From assembly GCA_016718565.1 (NCBI GenBank), contig JADKCZ010000015.1:1-31993 (forward strand): a stretch of 31,993 bases of DNA, in the 5' to 3' direction. This DNA comes from Anaeromyxobacter sp. GTDB lineage: Bacteria; Myxococcota; Myxococcia; Myxococcales; Anaeromyxobacteraceae. Shown here piece after piece: positions 1-8,769 of this stretch; position 1 is the stretch's first letter, and the number at the start of each line of letters is the position of its first letter. The translations under genes and the position numbers were made by a program. The notes under the pieces were generated by a model. The model saw nothing but the letters and a program-made list of their open reading frames with translations. It ran no database searches and was not told the DNA's origin.

Positions 1-254
1 ACCGCGTCGGCCAGGAAGATGGCGTGCGCCTCCTGGTGCGGTTTAGCCTTCGGGTAGCCGTGCTCCGCCATGAGGGCGGCCTCGTGGGCGAAGTGCTCCG
101 CCACCCCCCGCTGCACCAGGGCCAGCGCCGCCCGCACCTCACCCGCTCCACCGGTGCGCACGGCATCCACCAGCGACGCCAGCGCGCCGGAGAGGGCTCG
201 ATGCTCCACGTCGATGGGGCCGAACCCCGTGTCTGCGTAGTCCCGCTCGCCCAT
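1..254 (-). CDS. Bacteriohemerythrin (hemerythrin-domain protein), 3' end outside window
   Basis: The gene reads leftward off the edge of the window, so only the first 84 codons are present. The translation carries the hemerythrin iron-ligand pattern: IDVEH near residues 14-18, then HFAHEAALM, GYP, and HQEAH near the end. In the family these His and Glu residues bind an oxygen-carrying di-iron centre in a four-helix bundle. Bacterial single-domain forms are cytoplasmic and are thought to store or sense oxygen, often in motile or microaerophilic bacteria. The ATG at 254 is preceded by a strong AAGGAGGAGG Shine-Dalgarno sequence. No signal peptide is visible. The gene is not obviously linked to the glucan locus. 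The family call is firm; the physiological role is not known from sequence. Confidence 0.85.
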   Translation of the reverse strand, partial: MGERDYADTGFGPIDVEHRALSGALASLVDAVRTGGAGEVRAALALVQRGVAEHFAHEAALMAEHGYPKAKPHQEAHAIFLADA

Positions 255-470
255 GATCCGCCTCCTCCTTCGATAGGCCTCGGCCCACCGCTGCGGATCA
301 TCAGTGCATCCCCTGGGCCCCGGGCGGACGAAACGCCGCAGGGCAGGCGTTCAGGCGATCACCCGTCGCATCAAGCGCTTGGACGTGCGGTGCTGGCCTG
401 GCGTGCCGCGCTGGCCACGCTGGGCACAGGGGGTCCGGGTGACCCGGGTCTGCGTTCCCGGGTCCGCGCC

Positions 471-486
471 GGGCGGAGTCCCGCCC
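471..486 (-). terminator. Possible hairpin terminator after the broken membrane-protein gene
   Basis: GGGCGG and CCGCCC separated by AGTC form a six-pair all-GC stem with a four-base loop, directly downstream of the stop of the minus-strand gene ending at 491. There is no T-run, so an intrinsic terminator is unproven. The rest of 255-490 holds only the hemerythrin leader and a short palindrome GACCCGGGTC at 441-450. Confidence 0.3.
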
Positions 487-490
487 CTGC

Positions 491-1338
491 TCAGCCCTCG
501 TCGTGACGCGGCGCCGTCGCCTCGAACACCGCGGCGAAGCGGTTGCACGTCAGCGTCACCGCCAGGGCGAAGAGCCCGGCCGCGGCGCCCAGGGCGGCGC
601 TCCAGGCGGGCGGCGCCGTCAGCGCCAGCCGCAGCACCACCGTGGAGGCCGCCAGCCCGGAGTTGCGGAAGATGAGGTGGTAGGCGCCGGGTGGCGCAGG
701 GCCGCCAGCACCAGGAAACGTCGGCCAGCACCAGCACGTGTAGAAGCTGCTGAAGAAGCGCGGGTCCTCCTGCAGCGCGGCCCCGGATCGCCAGCGCGGC
801 GTAGATGGCCAGCGGGCCCGGGGCCACCAGCTTGTAGGCGCCACGAAGGAGACCCGGCCGCCGTCGCGGCCAGGGAGCGCCGGGTGGCGCTGCGCCGCGT
901 AGTAGGCGCCCAGCGTGACGAAGAGGGCCAGCGCCCCGGCGCCGTACCAGCCGATCTCCACGACCACCCCCTGCGCCTGGGCCCAGGAGACCGGCTCGTC
1001 GAGCTTGCCGAAGGCCTCGAAGGCGTGGCGGAGCAGGACAAGCGAAGACCTCGAACTGCTTGCCCGGCGTTGGCCACCGGGCGGCCAGGCCGATAGCCAG
1101 CGCCGCCACCTCCGCCGGCACCAGGTAGAAGGCCAGGTCCGCGAGGCGGAAGTGGTTGCGCCCCGGCGGCTCCAGCGCCGCCAGCCAGTCCGGCAGCCAA
1201 CCCACACCGCGCCAGGCTCGATGGCCACCACCGAGCAGACGAAGGCCGGGGCCACCACCGTGGCGAAGCCCGCCGGGTGGCGGGGCGCTCGAAGCGGTCG
1301 GCGATGGCGTCGAAGAGGCGGAGCAGGGCGGCCAGCAT
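491..1338 (-). pseudogene. Membrane protein of unknown function, broken by multiple frame changes
   Basis: I do not recognise this family. Protein-like sequence runs from an ATG at 1338 (MLAALLRLFDAIADRFER) to a stop at 491 (ending AAVFEATAPRHDEG), but it moves between all three minus-strand frames about seven times. The successive pieces are rich in hydrophobic stretches typical of membrane helices, for example GWYGAGALALFVTLGAYYA, LADLAFYLVPAEVAALAIGL and ALGAAAGLFALAVTL. Stitched together they would give an integral membrane protein of roughly 280 residues. Both apparent insertions and apparent deletions are needed. The protein character of each piece is well preserved, so either the gene broke very recently or this stretch was badly sequenced. 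Three long overlapping open frames exist here, but none is the gene alone. Confidence 0.55.
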
Positions 1339-1416
1339 GTGCGTCAGGTCGTACCGCCGCGGCCTCTCCCGCTGGAAGCGGCGGCGGCGCGGTGAATGGA
1401 CGCAACCCGCCCGCCC

Positions 1417-1464
1417 TTGACAAGTCGCCGGGCGCCTCGCTAGTTTGTTCGTACGCCGAACAAA
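1417..1464 (+). promoter_or_regulatory. Promoter with ROK-type operator for the sugar symporter
   Basis: The -35 box TTGACA is at 1417-1422, followed by an 18-bp spacer and the -10-like TAGTTT at 1441-1446. The inverted repeat TTTGTTCG-N5-CGAACAAA lies at 1444-1464, so its left arm overlaps the -10 box and a bound protein would block RNA polymerase. The same arrangement occurs at 3109-3156 and, on the other strand, at 22373-22420. Expected transcription start is near 1453, giving a leader of about 50 bases before the ATG at 1502. Assignment to the ROK protein encoded in the locus is inference. Confidence 0.8.
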
Positions 1465-1501
1465 GTCGAGCCTACCCAGCCCGCACCCCACCGGAGCCCC
1501 C

Positions 1502-3055
1502 ATGGCAGCGGCCCAGCGCCCCTCCCCCGCCCCCCCCGGCCGTCGGCGCTCCCTGTTCCAGCTGGCCCTGGCCGCCTGGCACGCCCGCCTGGGCACGGGC
1601 GGCCCCCGGGAGGCGGGCCGGGCCAGCGCCACCGCCCCGCAGGACCGGATCTCCTTCCCGCACAAGCTGCTCTACGGCGCCGGGGCGTTCGTCAACAACC
1701 TGCTGGCCGCGGCCATCGGCGGGATGCTGATCGTGCTCAACCTCGGGCTGGGCATGAACCCGGCGCTGGTCGGCCTGGTGGGGGCGCTGCCGCGGCTCAC
1801 CGACGCCATCATCGATCCGGTGATGGGCTACGTCACCGACAACGCCCGCACCCGCTGGGGCCGGCGCCGCCCCTTCATCTTCGTGGGCGCCCTGGCGTCC
1901 GGCCTGGTCTTCGCGCTGCTGTGGCAGGTGCCGGCGGGCCGCAGCGAGGACTTCTACTTCTGGTACTTCGTCGTCGGCTCCAACCTCTTCTACGTGGCCT
2001 ACACCATCTTCGCCGCGCCGTGGGTGGGCCTCGGGTACGAGCTGACGCCGGACTACCACGAGCGCACCCGCCTCATGGGCGTGCAGAACTTCATCGGCCA
2101 GCTGGCCTACGTGGTGGCCCCCTGGTTCCTCTGGATCATGACCTACAAGCCGTGGTTCGCCACCCAGGTGGAGGGCGCGGGGGTCCTGGCCATCGGCATC
2201 GGCCTGCTGGCGGCCGGCCTGGGCGTCCTGCCGGCCATCTTCCTGCGCGAGCGCTTCGTGCACGCCGCCGAGGCGGAGCCGGGCGGCAAGGGCCTGAAGG
2301 CCAACGTGACCGGCTTCCTGTCCGGCATGAAGTCCACCCTCTCCTCCCGGCCCTTCCTCAAGCTCTGCGCCGCCACCTTCCTGGTGTTCAACGGCTTCAT
2401 CCTCATCTCGTCGTTCCAGTCCTACGTCATCATCTACTACGTGTTCCAGGGCGACCAGGCGCGCGGCGCCGAGTTCGCCGGCTACGCCGGCACCCTGGGC
2501 GCCGTCTCCACCTTCGCGGTGATCTCCTTCATCACCTGGCTCGGGACCCGCATCGGCAAGCGGCGCGCCTTCTTCGTGTCCACCGGCCTCTCCATGGTGG
2601 GGTACGCCATGAAGTGGTTCGCCTACGACCCGGCCCACCCCTGGCTGATCCTGCTCCCCACGCCGCTGCTGGCCTTCGGCCTGGGCGGCCTCTTCACGCT
2701 GATGGGCTCGATGATCGCCGACGTGGTGGACGTGGACGAGATCGAGACCCACCAGCGGCGCGAGGGGATGTACGGGGCGGTCTTCTGGTGGGTCGTCAAG
2801 CTGGGCATGGCGGCGGCGCTGGCCGGCGGCGGCTTCCTGCTCAACGCCACCGGGTTCGACGTGGCGCTGGGCGGCCAGCAGGCCGAGCGGACCATCACCC
2901 TGATGCGGCTCTTCGACGCCTTCGTCCCGTTCGTGGCCTCCGGGCTGGCCATCTGGGCCATCGCCGCCTACCCCATCACCGAGGAGGCGGCCCACCGGGT
3001 GCGCGCCACGCTGGAGGCCCGCCGGGGCACCGGGGCGCCCGCCGGCGCGGCCTGA
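1502..3055 (+). CDS. GPH-family sugar:cation symporter (MFS fold)
   Basis: A 517-residue polytopic membrane protein of the glycoside-pentoside-hexuronide:cation symporter family. This family imports sugars and small glycosides with H+ or Na+ across the inner membrane through a 12-helix fold. The family signature follows the first helices: LTDAIIDPVMGYVTDN and then TRWGRRRPFIF. A second conserved block, ADVVDVDEIETHQRREGMYG, sits in the C-terminal half, as expected. The first 50 residues or so form a Pro/Arg-rich extension before the first membrane segment. I chose the ATG at 1502 because it follows CCGGAG and lies about 50 bases beyond the predicted transcription start; longer readings would begin inside the operator. 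It has its own promoter and operator, so it is probably induced with the beta-glucan enzymes and may import glucose, cellobiose or laminaribiose. The substrate is inferred from context only. Confidence 0.9.
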   Translation: MAAAQRPSPAPPGRRRSLFQLALAAWHARLGTGGPREAGRASATAPQDRISFPHKLLYGAGAFVNNLLAAAIGGMLIVLNLGLGMNPALVGLVGALPRLTDAIIDPVMGYVTDNARTRWGRRRPFIFVGALASGLVFALLWQVPAGRSEDFYFWYFVVGSNLFYVAYTIFAAPWVGLGYELTPDYHERTRLMGVQNFIGQLAYVVAPWFLWIMTYKPWFATQVEGAGVLAIGIGLLAAGLGVLPAIFLRERFVHAAEAEPGGKGLKANVTGFLSGMKSTLSSRPFLKLCAATFLVFNGFILISSFQSYVIIYYVFQGDQARGAEFAGYAGTLGAVSTFAVISFITWLGTRIGKRRAFFVSTGLSMVGYAMKWFAYDPAHPWLILLPTPLLAFGLGGLFTLMGSMIADVVDVDEIETHQRREGMYGAVFWWVVKLGMAAALAGGGFLLNATGFDVALGGQQAERTITLMRLFDAFVPFVASGLAIWAIAAYPITEEAAHRVRATLEARRGTGAPAGAA

Positions 3056-3108
3056 GAGGCCGGCGCGGGGGCGGGCCTGCCTGGGTGGGGCGGCGGGCCC
3101 GGTCCGGC

Positions 3109-3156
3109 TTGACACGCGGCCCCGCCCTTCGCTAGTTTGTTCGTGGCCCGAACAAA
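3109..3156 (+). promoter_or_regulatory. Promoter with ROK-type operator for the plus-strand glucan operon
   Basis: TTGACA at 3109-3114, an 18-bp spacer, TAGTTT at 3133-3138, and the inverted repeat TTTGTTCG-N5-CGAACAAA at 3136-3156. Spacing and overlap are identical to the site at 1417-1464. Even the downstream leader is similar: both have a CCGGAGCC element just before an ATG 36-38 bases past the operator. It should drive the ABC ATPase, GH1, barrel-linked glycosidase and GH17 genes. Confidence 0.8.
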
Positions 3157-3191
3157 GTCACCTCGACGAGCCGGAAGGCTCCGGAGCCAGG

Positions 3192-4129
3192 ATGGCTGGA
3201 GACCCCAGCAGCCGCGCCGCGCCACCCCCGGCCCCGAGCCCCGTGGGGGCGCGGCGGTCCATCCGCCCGGCGCACCCCTGCTCCAGGTGACGGAGCTCAC
3301 CAGGACCTTCGCCGCCGGCGGCTCGCCGTGGCGCCCCACCCGGACCGCGGCGGTGGACGGGGTGAGCTTCTCGGTGCGGCGCGGCGAGGTGGTGGCCCTG
3401 GTGGGCGCGTCCGGCAGCGGCAAGAGCACCATCGCCCGGCTGCTGCTCCGGCTGGACGAGCCGGACGGCGGCCGGATCCTGCTGGACGGCCGCGACGTCC
3501 TGGCCGAGGAGCCGCGCGGCGCCTCGCTGGCCTACCGCCGCCGGGTCCAGCTGGTCTTCCAGGACCCCTTCGCCTCGCTCAACCCGGTCCACACCGTGGC
3601 GCACCACCTGGAGCGCCCGCTGCTGCGCCACGGCCTGGCCGGCGGGGCGCGGAGCGGGTCGGCCGCGCTGCGCCGGCGGCTGGCGGCGCTGCTCGACACC
3701 GTGGGGCTCACGCCGGCCGGGGACTTCCTCGACCGCCACCCGGCCTCCCTCTCGGGCGGGCAGCGGCAGCGGGTGGCCATCGCCCGCGCCCTGGCGGTGG
3801 AGCCGGACCTGCTGGTGGCCGACGAGCCCACCTCCATGCTGGACGTCTCCATCCGCACCGGCGTCCTCAACCTGCTGGCCCGCCTCAAGCGCGAGCGCGG
3901 GCTGGCCGTCCTGCTCATCACCCATGACCTGGCCTCGGCGCGCTACCTGGCCGATCGCATCCTGGTGCTGCAGCAGGGCCGCGTCGTCGAGGAGGGGCCG
4001 AGCCGCGCCCTGCTGGCGGCGCCGTCCCACCCGTACACCCGCGCCCTGCTGGCGGCGGCCGCCCACGCCGGCCCGCTGGGCGGCGCCGCGGCCCCGCCGC
4101 GCCCCGCCGGGCCCCTCGAGGTGACCTGA
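3192..4129 (+). CDS. Opp/Dpp-type ABC transporter ATPase (DppF-like)
   Basis: Nucleotide-binding subunit of an oligopeptide/oligosaccharide-type ABC importer, on the cytoplasmic face of the inner membrane. Visible motifs are Walker A GASGSGKST, Q-loop FQDPFASLN, signature LSGGQRQRVAIARAL, Walker B LLVADEPTSMLD and H-loop LLITHD, followed by the PSHPYTRALL motif of the DppF/OppF branch. It lacks the longer Cys-containing C-terminal tail of its partner ATPase. The start is uncertain. In the frame of the domain the only plausible start is GTG at 3287, which clips the usual first strand (PLLQVTELTRTF). ATG at 3192 has a GGAG site and matches the symporter leader, but needs one frame correction between 3192 and 3287, perhaps in the G-run near 3244. 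Its permeases, binding protein and partner ATPase are in the opposing operon at 11806-16407. GH1 begins one base after its stop. Confidence 0.85.
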
Positions 4130-4130
4130 C

Positions 4131-5516
4131 ATGTCCGGCCAGCCCTTCCCGCCCGGGTTCCTCTGGGGCGCCGCCACCTCGGCCTTCCAGGTCGAGGGGG
4201 CCAGCGCCGAGGACGGCCGGGGCGAGTCGATCTGGGACCGCTTCGCCGCCAGGCCCGGCGCCATCGAGGACGGCAGCGACGGCCGCCGGGCCTGCGACCA
4301 CTACCGGCGCTGGCCAGAGGACGTGGCGCTGATGCGGGCCATGGGGCTCAACGCCTACCGCTTCTCCGTCGCCTGGCCGCGCGTCCAGCCGCTCGGCCGG
4401 GGCGCCCTCAACGCGGCCGGCCTCGACTTCTACGACCGGCTGGTGGACGGGCTGCTGGAGGCCGGCCTGGCGCCCATGGCCACGCTCTACCACTGGGACC
4501 TGCCGCAGGCGCTGCAGGATCGGGGCGGCTGGGGCGCGCGCGACACCGCCGCCGCCTTCGTGGACTACGCCAACGCGGTCTCCATGCGGCTGGGCGACCG
4601 GGTCCGCCAGTGGGTCACCCACAACGAGCCCTGGTGCATCGCCGCCCTGGGGCACGAGTTCGGCGCCCACGCCCCCGGCGCCCGCGACCCGGCCCTGTCG
4701 CTGCAGGTGGCCCACCACCTGCTGCTCTCGCACGGCTGGGCCGTGCCGGTGCTGCGGCGCAACGCGCCACGCGCCGAGGTCGGCATCGTCCTCATCGCCT
4801 CCCACGCCGAGGCCGAGACGCCCAGCCCGGCCGATCGGGAGGCGGCGCGCGGCTTCGACGCCTCCTTCAACCGCTGGTACCTCGACCCCATCTTCCGCGG
4901 CGCCTACCCGGCCGACGGCGTGGCCGACCGGGTCCGGCAGGGCCACCTGCCCGGCGGCGACCTGCCCTTCGTGCGCCCCGGCGACCTGGCCGCCATCGCC
5001 ACGCCCCTCGACTTCCTGGGGCTCAACTACTACAGCCGCACCGTGCTCTCCGGCGTCCCCGGGCCGGCCGGCGAGCCGCCGCCGCGCGCGGTCCGCATGG
5101 CGCCCCCCGAGCAGCTCACCGACATGGGCTGGGAGGTCTGGCCCCAGGGGCTGGAGGACCTCCTGCGCCGCCTCCACCGGGAGTACCAGCCGGCCCGCAT
5201 CTACATCACCGAGAACGGCGCCGCCTACGGCGAGGTCCCCAACGGCGACGGCCGCGTCCACGACCGCCGCCGCAGCGACTACCTGGCCGGCCACCTGCGC
5301 GCCGTGCGGCGCGCCATCGCCGCCGGGGTCCCGGTGGGCGGCTACTTCCACTGGTCCCTGCTCGACAACTTCGAGTGGGCCCACGGCTTCACCAAGCGGT
5401 TCGGCCTGGTCCACGTGGACCTGGCCACCATGGCACGAACCCCGAAGGACAGCGCCCAGTACTACGCCGCCGTCGTGGCCGCCAACGCGGTCCCCGACGA
5501 CGCTCCGCACCCGTGA
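4131..5516 (+). CDS. GH1 beta-glucosidase
   Basis: A 461-residue family 1 glycoside hydrolase of typical length, a retaining enzyme that releases glucose from beta-linked disaccharides and short oligosaccharides. The N-terminus FLWGAATSAFQVEGA is the family signature. The acid/base glutamate is in THNEPWC (Glu166) and the nucleophile in YITENGA (Glu361). The aglycone/glycone loop GYFHWSLLDNFEWAHGF is intact. No signal peptide is present, so it should act in the cytoplasm on imported oligosaccharides. The ATG at 4131 lies directly after the TGA of the ABC ATPase gene, indicating translational coupling. In context the natural substrate is probably laminaribiose, cellobiose or related beta-glucan products. 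The family is certain; linkage preference cannot be read from sequence. Confidence 0.95.
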   Translation: MSGQPFPPGFLWGAATSAFQVEGASAEDGRGESIWDRFAARPGAIEDGSDGRRACDHYRRWPEDVALMRAMGLNAYRFSVAWPRVQPLGRGALNAAGLDFYDRLVDGLLEAGLAPMATLYHWDLPQALQDRGGWGARDTAAAFVDYANAVSMRLGDRVRQWVTHNEPWCIAALGHEFGAHAPGARDPALSLQVAHHLLLSHGWAVPVLRRNAPRAEVGIVLIASHAEAETPSPADREAARGFDASFNRWYLDPIFRGAYPADGVADRVRQGHLPGGDLPFVRPGDLAAIATPLDFLGLNYYSRTVLSGVPGPAGEPPPRAVRMAPPEQLTDMGWEVWPQGLEDLLRRLHREYQPARIYITENGAAYGEVPNGDGRVHDRRRSDYLAGHLRAVRRAIAAGVPVGGYFHWSLLDNFEWAHGFTKRFGLVHVDLATMARTPKDSAQYYAAVVAANAVPDDAPHP

Positions 5517-5523
5517 GGCACCC

Positions 5524-8500
5524 ATGACGCCGACCACCCACGCCGCTCGCCGGGTCCGCTCCCGGACCGCCCTGCTCGCCGCCCCGCTCCTGCTGGCGCT
5601 GCTGGCCCCGCCGCCGGCGCTGGCCGAGCCTCCCGCCGCCGCCCCGGCCACGGCCGCGGCCGCCGCCGCGCCCGGCCCCAACGTGGTGCGCGTGGTCTCC
5701 GGCCCCGACGGCGCCCGGCTCACCGTGGACGGCAAGCCCTTCATGGTGCTGGGGATGAACTGGGACTACTTCCCCATCGGCACCAACTACAACTACGACT
5801 TCTGGGGCCAGCCGGACGACGTCATCGAGGCGGCGCTGGCCAACGAGATGACGCTGCTGCGCCGCATGGGCGTCAACGCCGTCCGGCTCTACACCGGCAT
5901 CCCGGCCCGCTGGATCACCCACATCCACCAGCGCTACGGCATCTACACGGTGCTGAACCACACGGTGGGCCGCTACGGCTACACCCTCGACGGCACCTGG
6001 ATCGCCAACGTGGACTACTCGAGCCCGCGCTTCCGCGAGGCCGTCAAGGCCGAGCTGGCGGCGCTGGTGGAGGCCTACCAGGGCACCCCCGGCCTGCTCA
6101 TGTGGCTGCTGGGCAACGAGAGCAACTACGGCCTCTCCTGGAGCTCCTTCGAGATCGAGGCCCTGCCGCAAGGGGAGCGGGAGAGCGCCAAGGCCAGGCA
6201 CCTCTACTCGCTCTTCGGCGAGATCATCCGCGCCACCAAGGCGCGCGACCCCAACCACCCGGTCTCCATCGCCAACGGCGACCTGCAGTACATCGACCTC
6301 ATCGCCCAGGAGTGCCAGGGGCTGGACGTGCTCGGCACCAACGTCTACCGCGGCAAGTCCATGGGTGACGTCTACGACGTGGTGAAGGCCAAGCTGGGCG
6401 TCCCGGTCATGTTCACCGAGTTCGGCGCCGACGCCTTCGACGCCAAGCGCGGGCGGGAGGACGACCTGACCCAGGCCCGCTACCTGCTGGCCCAGTGGCA
6501 GGAGATCTACGAGCAGGCGGCCGGCCAGGGCAGGGCCGGCAACGCCATCGGCGGCCTGATCTTCCAGTGGAGCGACGGCTGGTGGAAGTTCAAGCAGGAG
6601 ACCAACCTCGAGGTCCAGGACACCAACGCCTCCTGGCCCAACGGCGGCTACAAGGAGGACCACGTCGAGGGCGAGAACAACATGAACGAGGAGTGGTGGG
6701 GGCTGTGCGCCAAGGGGGCGCCGGACGCCCGCGGCCTCTACGAGCTGCAGCCGCGCACCGCCTACTACGCCCTGCAGCAGGCCTTCCGGCTCGACCCCTA
6801 CGCCGCCGGCACCACCCCGGCCGCCATCGCGGCCCACTTCGGCGCCATCACCCCGGAGGAGCTGGCCTTCCGCTACCAGGCCAGCAAGGCGGCCGGCGCC
6901 GCCGCGGCGCTCTCCATGATCCGGCTCACCGACGCGCGCCTCTCCTTCGAGACCTACTCCACCGGCGGCAACTCCCGCTGGCAGCGCCCCGACGCCCCCA
7001 GCGGCGGGCGCGGCTTCGACCACACGGAGTCCTTCTACGCCACCGTGCAGGTGCAGCCGACCGAGAAGGTCACCGGCAAGGTGGAGTTCAACGTCCTCGG
7101 CAACGTGGCGCAGAACCCCATCGACGAGATCTTCTACGAGCGGCGCGGCAAGCCGGTACACGCTGTCGTTCTTCGTCCCGAACGACGACGGCACCTTCAC
7201 GAGGAGCGACCCGCGGACCATCTCGGACAACGAGCGGATCAAGATCTACAAGGCCAGCGTCGCCTGGAACGACACCTACTTCCGGCTCGACGGCTTCTTC
7301 CGCTCCGGCCACTACCACTGGGGCGACGAGGGTGACCTCCTCGGCCTGTACCGCGAGGCCAACGACCCGGGCATCGACGTCTACGGCGCCGATGCGCCGC
7401 TGGGCGTCGAGGTGGCCGGCAAGAAGCAGCTCGAGGGGCTGAAGCTGGCCTTCGGGCCGCAGCTGTGGTGGGGCGCCAACCCCGCCATCATGGGCAAGTA
7501 CCGCCGCCAGGTGGGCCCGGTGACCTTCACCCTGCTCCACGAGGAGGATCTGTCCCAGGCCGGCATCCTGGGCAAGCCGGGCAGCGCCAGCAGCCCCGGG
7601 CCCGCCGGGACGGCCCTCCCCTCGTCGGTGGCCATCCCGCAGCTCGCCACCCGCAAGACCGTGCTGTCGCTCGAGGCGCGGCGCGGCATCATCGGCCTGG
7701 AGCTCTCCGGCCTGGTGGGCGGCGCCAACCGGGTGGGCGACCTGTTCCTCGACGAGCAGGGGACCACCGACCGCATCGTCTCCACCGACACGCTGGGCGC
7801 CCGCGCCAAGGTCACGGCGGAGGCCGGCCGCTGGCACTGGTACGGCCAGGGCGCCTACATGGGGCTGGTGGCCGAGGCCGGGCCCGACGCCCGCAAGACC
7901 TTCACCGGCTGGACCCTCAAGGACTCCGGCTCCGGCAACCAGGTGAACCTGCTCACCGGCCTGGCGGTCACGCTGGGCAAGTTCCAGATCGGCCCCAACT
8001 TCCTGTGGCAGAAGCCGCTGGTGGGACCGGGCCCGAGCCTGGCCACCTTCCCGGACAACACCCGGTCGCGCAACGTGCGCGACGACCCGTTCTCGGTGCG
8101 CGCCAACCGGGAGACCACGGCGGCGGAGCTCATGCTGGTCTTCGACCCGACCCCCGCCACCTGGATGTGGGCCTGGGACAACGACCTGCGCGAGGACGCC
8201 CCCCTGGCGGCCAGCCTGGACGTCTCCTACCGCCACATGCCCACCACCATGGACGCCACCTTCTGGTACGCGGCCGACGGCCTGACGGTCACGCCCTGGG
8301 ACCGCGGCGTGCCGGCGGCCGACGTCTGGGAGGTGAACGCCCGGGTGGTGTCGGTCCCGCGTCCGGACCTCCGGCTGGTGGCCCACCTGTTCGGCGGCAA
8401 CCCGCAGGCCAACGGCCAGGACGCGCGCCAGCCCAACCGCTACGGCGGCGACGCCCGGGTGACCTGGCGCTCCCTCTCGGTGGCCGGCTTCGCCAAGTTC

Positions 8501-8749
8501 AACGACTGGGGCCCCTACGACTACTACCGGGACTTCAACAGCACCCTGCCGCTGCAGCTCATGGGCGACGTCTCCTGGACGCTCGGCCCGGCCCGCTGGC
8601 TCTGGCTCCAGCAGACCCGGCTCGGCCTCAAGGCCACCAGCCGCTACCTGAACGGCTACTCCGGCGCCCGCTACAAGGCGGACCCGGCCGACCCCAAGGC
8701 CTGGGGCCACGAGTACGAGCTGCGCACCTACCTCGTCGTCACCCTCTGA
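5524..8749 (+). CDS. Glycosidase (GH2/GH5-clan TIM barrel) fused to an outer-membrane beta-barrel; one frameshift
   Basis: About 1075 residues after correcting one frame change near 7153-7157, where AAGCCGGTAC would read smoothly as Lys-Arg-Tyr if one C were absent. A clear signal peptide (ALLAAPLLLALLAPPPALA) leads to a TIM-barrel glycosidase at about residues 60-430. It resembles the catalytic domain of clan GH-A families such as GH2, with acid/base Glu199 in WLLGNESN and nucleophile Glu299 in MFTEFGADA. From about residue 470 the sequence becomes alternating polar/hydrophobic strands with short turns and ends in YELRTYLVVTL. That fits an outer-membrane barrel whose last strand ends in a hydrophobic residue. 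The enzyme would thus be anchored in the outer membrane by its own C-terminus. It follows GH1 by 7 bases in the same operon. Exact GH family and cleavage specificity are unresolved. Confidence 0.8.
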
Positions 8750-8769
8750 CCCAAGGGAGCCCACGGCGC

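Noticed and set aside
441..450. Perfect palindrome GACCCGGGTC as a possible operator
   Set aside because: In such GC-rich DNA short GC palindromes are frequent, and it is not repeated near related genes.
24..506. Plus-strand open frame over the hemerythrin gene and its leader
   Set aside because: The minus strand encodes a recognisable hemerythrin with a strong ribosome site; the plus frame is Arg/Pro/His-rich without family features.
1444..1464. Operator of the LacI family
   Set aside because: The arms TTTGTTCG and CGAACAAA are separated by five bases, not by a central CG, and the only regulator encoded in the locus is a ROK protein.
1472..3115. Long minus-strand open frame opposite the symporter gene, rich in His, Gly, Val and Glu
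   Set aside because: It is the antisense shadow of a clear GPH symporter. Very high GC leaves long open frames on both strands, and its composition is typical of antisense reading.
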